DNA of 8,333 nucleotides from UBA5177 sp002413265 (GTDB lineage: Bacteria; Chloroflexota; UBA5177), in NCBI GenBank assembly GCA_036752825.1, contig DAIORV010000098.1, positions 1 to 8,333 of the forward strand, in the 5' to 3' direction. This document shows positions 7,455 through 8,333 of the stretch, one piece after another. The position numbers and the translations under genes were made by a program. A model generated the notes under the pieces. The model was not told the DNA's origin. It saw only the letters and a program-made list of their open reading frames with translations, and made no database searches. Position 1 is the stretch's first letter. Every line of letters starts with the position of its first letter.

Positions 7455-7468
7455 AGCCGCCTCGCTGA
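7400..7468 (+). CDS. Second candidate leader ORF, stop inside terminator hairpin (22 aa)
   Basis: ATG 7400 has a perfect AGGAGG at 7389-7394 with a five-base spacer, the best Shine-Dalgarno in the intergenic region. It encodes 22 residues starting MCRRNDHLAAG and stops at TGA 7466-7468, inside the 3' arm of the terminator stem. A ribosome translating it would melt the hairpin. No homology is recognised. It overlaps the Cys-Cys ORF in another frame, so at most one may be the real regulatory peptide. Confidence 0.35.
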   Translation: MCRRNDHLAAGTRQADAGQPPR

Positions 7469-7479
7469 CCGGCGCTTTT
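7447..7479 (+). terminator. Strong intrinsic terminator / attenuator hairpin
   Basis: CGCCGGTCAGC at 7447-7457 pairs perfectly over 11 bp with GCTGACCGGCG at 7464-7474 around a six-base loop (CGCCTC), followed by C and TTTT at 7476-7479. It ends 29 bases before the ATG of the SBP56 remnant, leaving no room for a full promoter between them. It therefore either ends upstream transcription or acts as an attenuator for the downstream gene. Confidence 0.8.
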
Positions 7480-7497
7480 ATGTTCTGGTGTAGCACC

Positions 7498-7503
7498 AGG
7501 AGG
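7498..7503 (+). promoter_or_regulatory. Consensus Shine-Dalgarno that sets the SBP56 start
   Basis: AGGAGG lies five bases before ATG 7509. It supports 7509, with its His-rich N-terminus, as the original start of the SBP56-like gene rather than internal codons near 7555. Confidence 0.75.
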
Positions 7504-7508
7504 ACGGA

Positions 7509-8181
7509 ATGACTCAGGACCACGCGAACCACGACCACGCAAGCCACCACCACGGTGACCATGCAGACGGCCCAGGAGCCGGACTTCCTGGCCGTCGTTG
7601 ATGTAACTCCAGGGTCCGACACGTACTCTCAGATCGTTCATCGCACCGCTATGCCCAATGTTGGCGATGAGCTGCACCACTACGGCTGGCAAGCATGTTC
7701 CTCGCCACACGGCTGCGCTCACCTTGGGCGCGACAACCTCGTCGTTCCCGGCCCCCGGTCCTCCCGCGTCCACATCCTGAACGTCTCGGCAGATCCTCGC
7801 AAACCTGAGATCGCGAAGGTCATCGAGCCGGAAGAGATCGTCCGCTAAACCGACCCACCTCGTCTGAACGGCCAGCTCTGGCTGGGTGGCCTGCAAAAGA
7901 AAGGTCGCCACGGGGACCGGCTTCTGGACGGCGGTCCGCAGATGATCCAGCTGTCGATGGACGGGCGGCGCCTGTACGTCAGTAACTCCCCCTACAGCAC
8001 GTGGGACAACCAGTTCTACCCGAACCTGGAATCCTGGTTGCTGAAAATCGACATCGCTGAGGACGGCTCGATGTCTCTTGACGAGAGCTTCTACGTGGAC
8101 TTCAGCACGATTCCGGGTCGCCCGCGGGCCTACGAGATCCACCTTCCCGGAGGGGATGTGACCACCGAGATCTTCGCCTAA
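7509..8181 (+). pseudogene. Selenium-binding protein 56 / methanethiol oxidase remnant, two internal deletions and a nonsense codon
   Basis: Three blocks match the SBP56 family (human SELENBP1, bacterial MtoX; methanethiol oxidation to H2S, H2O2 and formaldehyde). Block 1, from ATG 7509, is a His-rich N-terminus (MTQDHANHDHASHHHGDHAD). Block 2, in another frame from about 7573, has EPDFLAVVDV, MPNVGDELHHYGWQACSS and RSSRVHILNVS, and ends at EEIVR then TAA 7846-7848. Block 3, in the same frame as block 2, runs from about 7849 to TAA 8179-8181 with RLNGQLWLGG, GGPQMIQLSMDGRRLYVSN, STWDNQFYPNL and a GGDVTTEIFA end. Bacterial homologues are about 460 residues, while only about 225 remain. Missing are about 30 residues between blocks 1 and 2 (with a frame change) and about 230 residues of the propeller between blocks 2 and 3. 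The CSS motif tied to metal/selenium binding is kept, but no working enzyme can be made. Confidence 0.85.
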
Positions 8182-8333
8182 CTCCCTCCAGGGACGCTGG
8201 CGCTACACACCGCGCATGCCATCACGGTCGCTGGGCGACCTGGATTGGCCGTGCTCCTGGAAACGCGCCGTTGATCCCACAAACCCTTCTTGGCATCACC
8301 GTCGTAGGGATCGCCCGGTGTTGTATAGACCGG
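8182..8333. other. Unassigned 152-base tail
   Basis: No recognisable gene, RNA or terminator is visible. Two forward frames and one reverse frame are open across most of it, but none gives a product I recognise. The SBP56 frame continues after its stop as LPPGTLALHTAHAITVAG and then reaches a stop at about 8270. This has a faint membrane-helix look and may be debris of the next gene. Confidence 0.3.

Noticed and set aside
7270..7508. tRNA-Sec (selC) or a known riboswitch in the intergenic leader
   Set aside because: No acceptor-stem pairing, T-loop GTTCGA-like motif or UCA anticodon arrangement was found, and I could not match cobalamin, SAM, SAH, TPP, glycine, fluoride or c-di-GMP riboswitch cores by eye.
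7846..7848. TAA in the SBP56 remnant as a recoded or regulated stop
   Set aside because: TAA is not a selenocysteine codon and the sequence directly after it skips about 230 expected residues, so it marks a deletion and nonsense lesion rather than read-through.

Overview
The window comes from a GC-rich bacterium. It carries a selenocysteine-containing, membrane-linked formate dehydrogenase operon, followed by a short decaying accessory region. The large subunit resembles the long Sec-containing formate dehydrogenase found in Actinobacteria and some other high-GC phyla. The phylum cannot be fixed from this sequence, so that assignment is an inference.

Positions 1-6469 form one densely packed plus-strand operon. 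In order it holds: the C-terminal end of an HMA-like protein that lacks the usual CxxC; fdhD (sulfurtransferase for formate dehydrogenase maturation); the catalytic molybdo/tungsto-bis-MGD subunit; the four-cluster iron-sulfur subunit; an NrfD-type multi-spanning membrane subunit; and a small PRC-barrel-like protein of unknown role. Four-base start/stop overlaps (ATGA, GTGA, ATGA, TTGA) join every pair except the iron-sulfur and NrfD genes, which are 2 bases apart. The catalytic gene is interrupted by an in-frame TGA at 1679-1681. This is a selenocysteine codon: it sits in the family motif R-I-U-H and is followed by a hairpin with a GGTCT loop at the same distance from UGA as in the E. coli fdhF SECIS. 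The true gene is therefore 1121-4249, not two ORFs. Electrons from formate would pass from the active site through the alpha-subunit cluster and four beta-subunit [4Fe-4S] clusters to the NrfD-type quinone-facing subunit. No selA, selB, selC or selD is visible, so these must lie elsewhere.

Positions 6470-8333 look like a degrading accessory segment. An aminoglycoside/hydroxyurea-phosphotransferase-like gene needs a -1 frame change at A AAG GGC and has an in-frame amber just upstream of its only usable start. Next is a 239-base intergenic leader with a strong intrinsic terminator, two small ORFs with good Shine-Dalgarno sequences (one containing Cys-Cys), and a possible antiterminator pairing. 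Together these suggest a ribosome-mediated attenuator. The leader precedes a selenium-binding-protein-56 / methanethiol-oxidase-like gene that is broken by two internal deletions and a stop codon. The last 152 bases have no assignable gene.

The strongest points are the recoded UGA with its SECIS, and the leader in front of the SBP56 remnant. The leader is the most likely place for something undescribed, but its mechanism is inferred.
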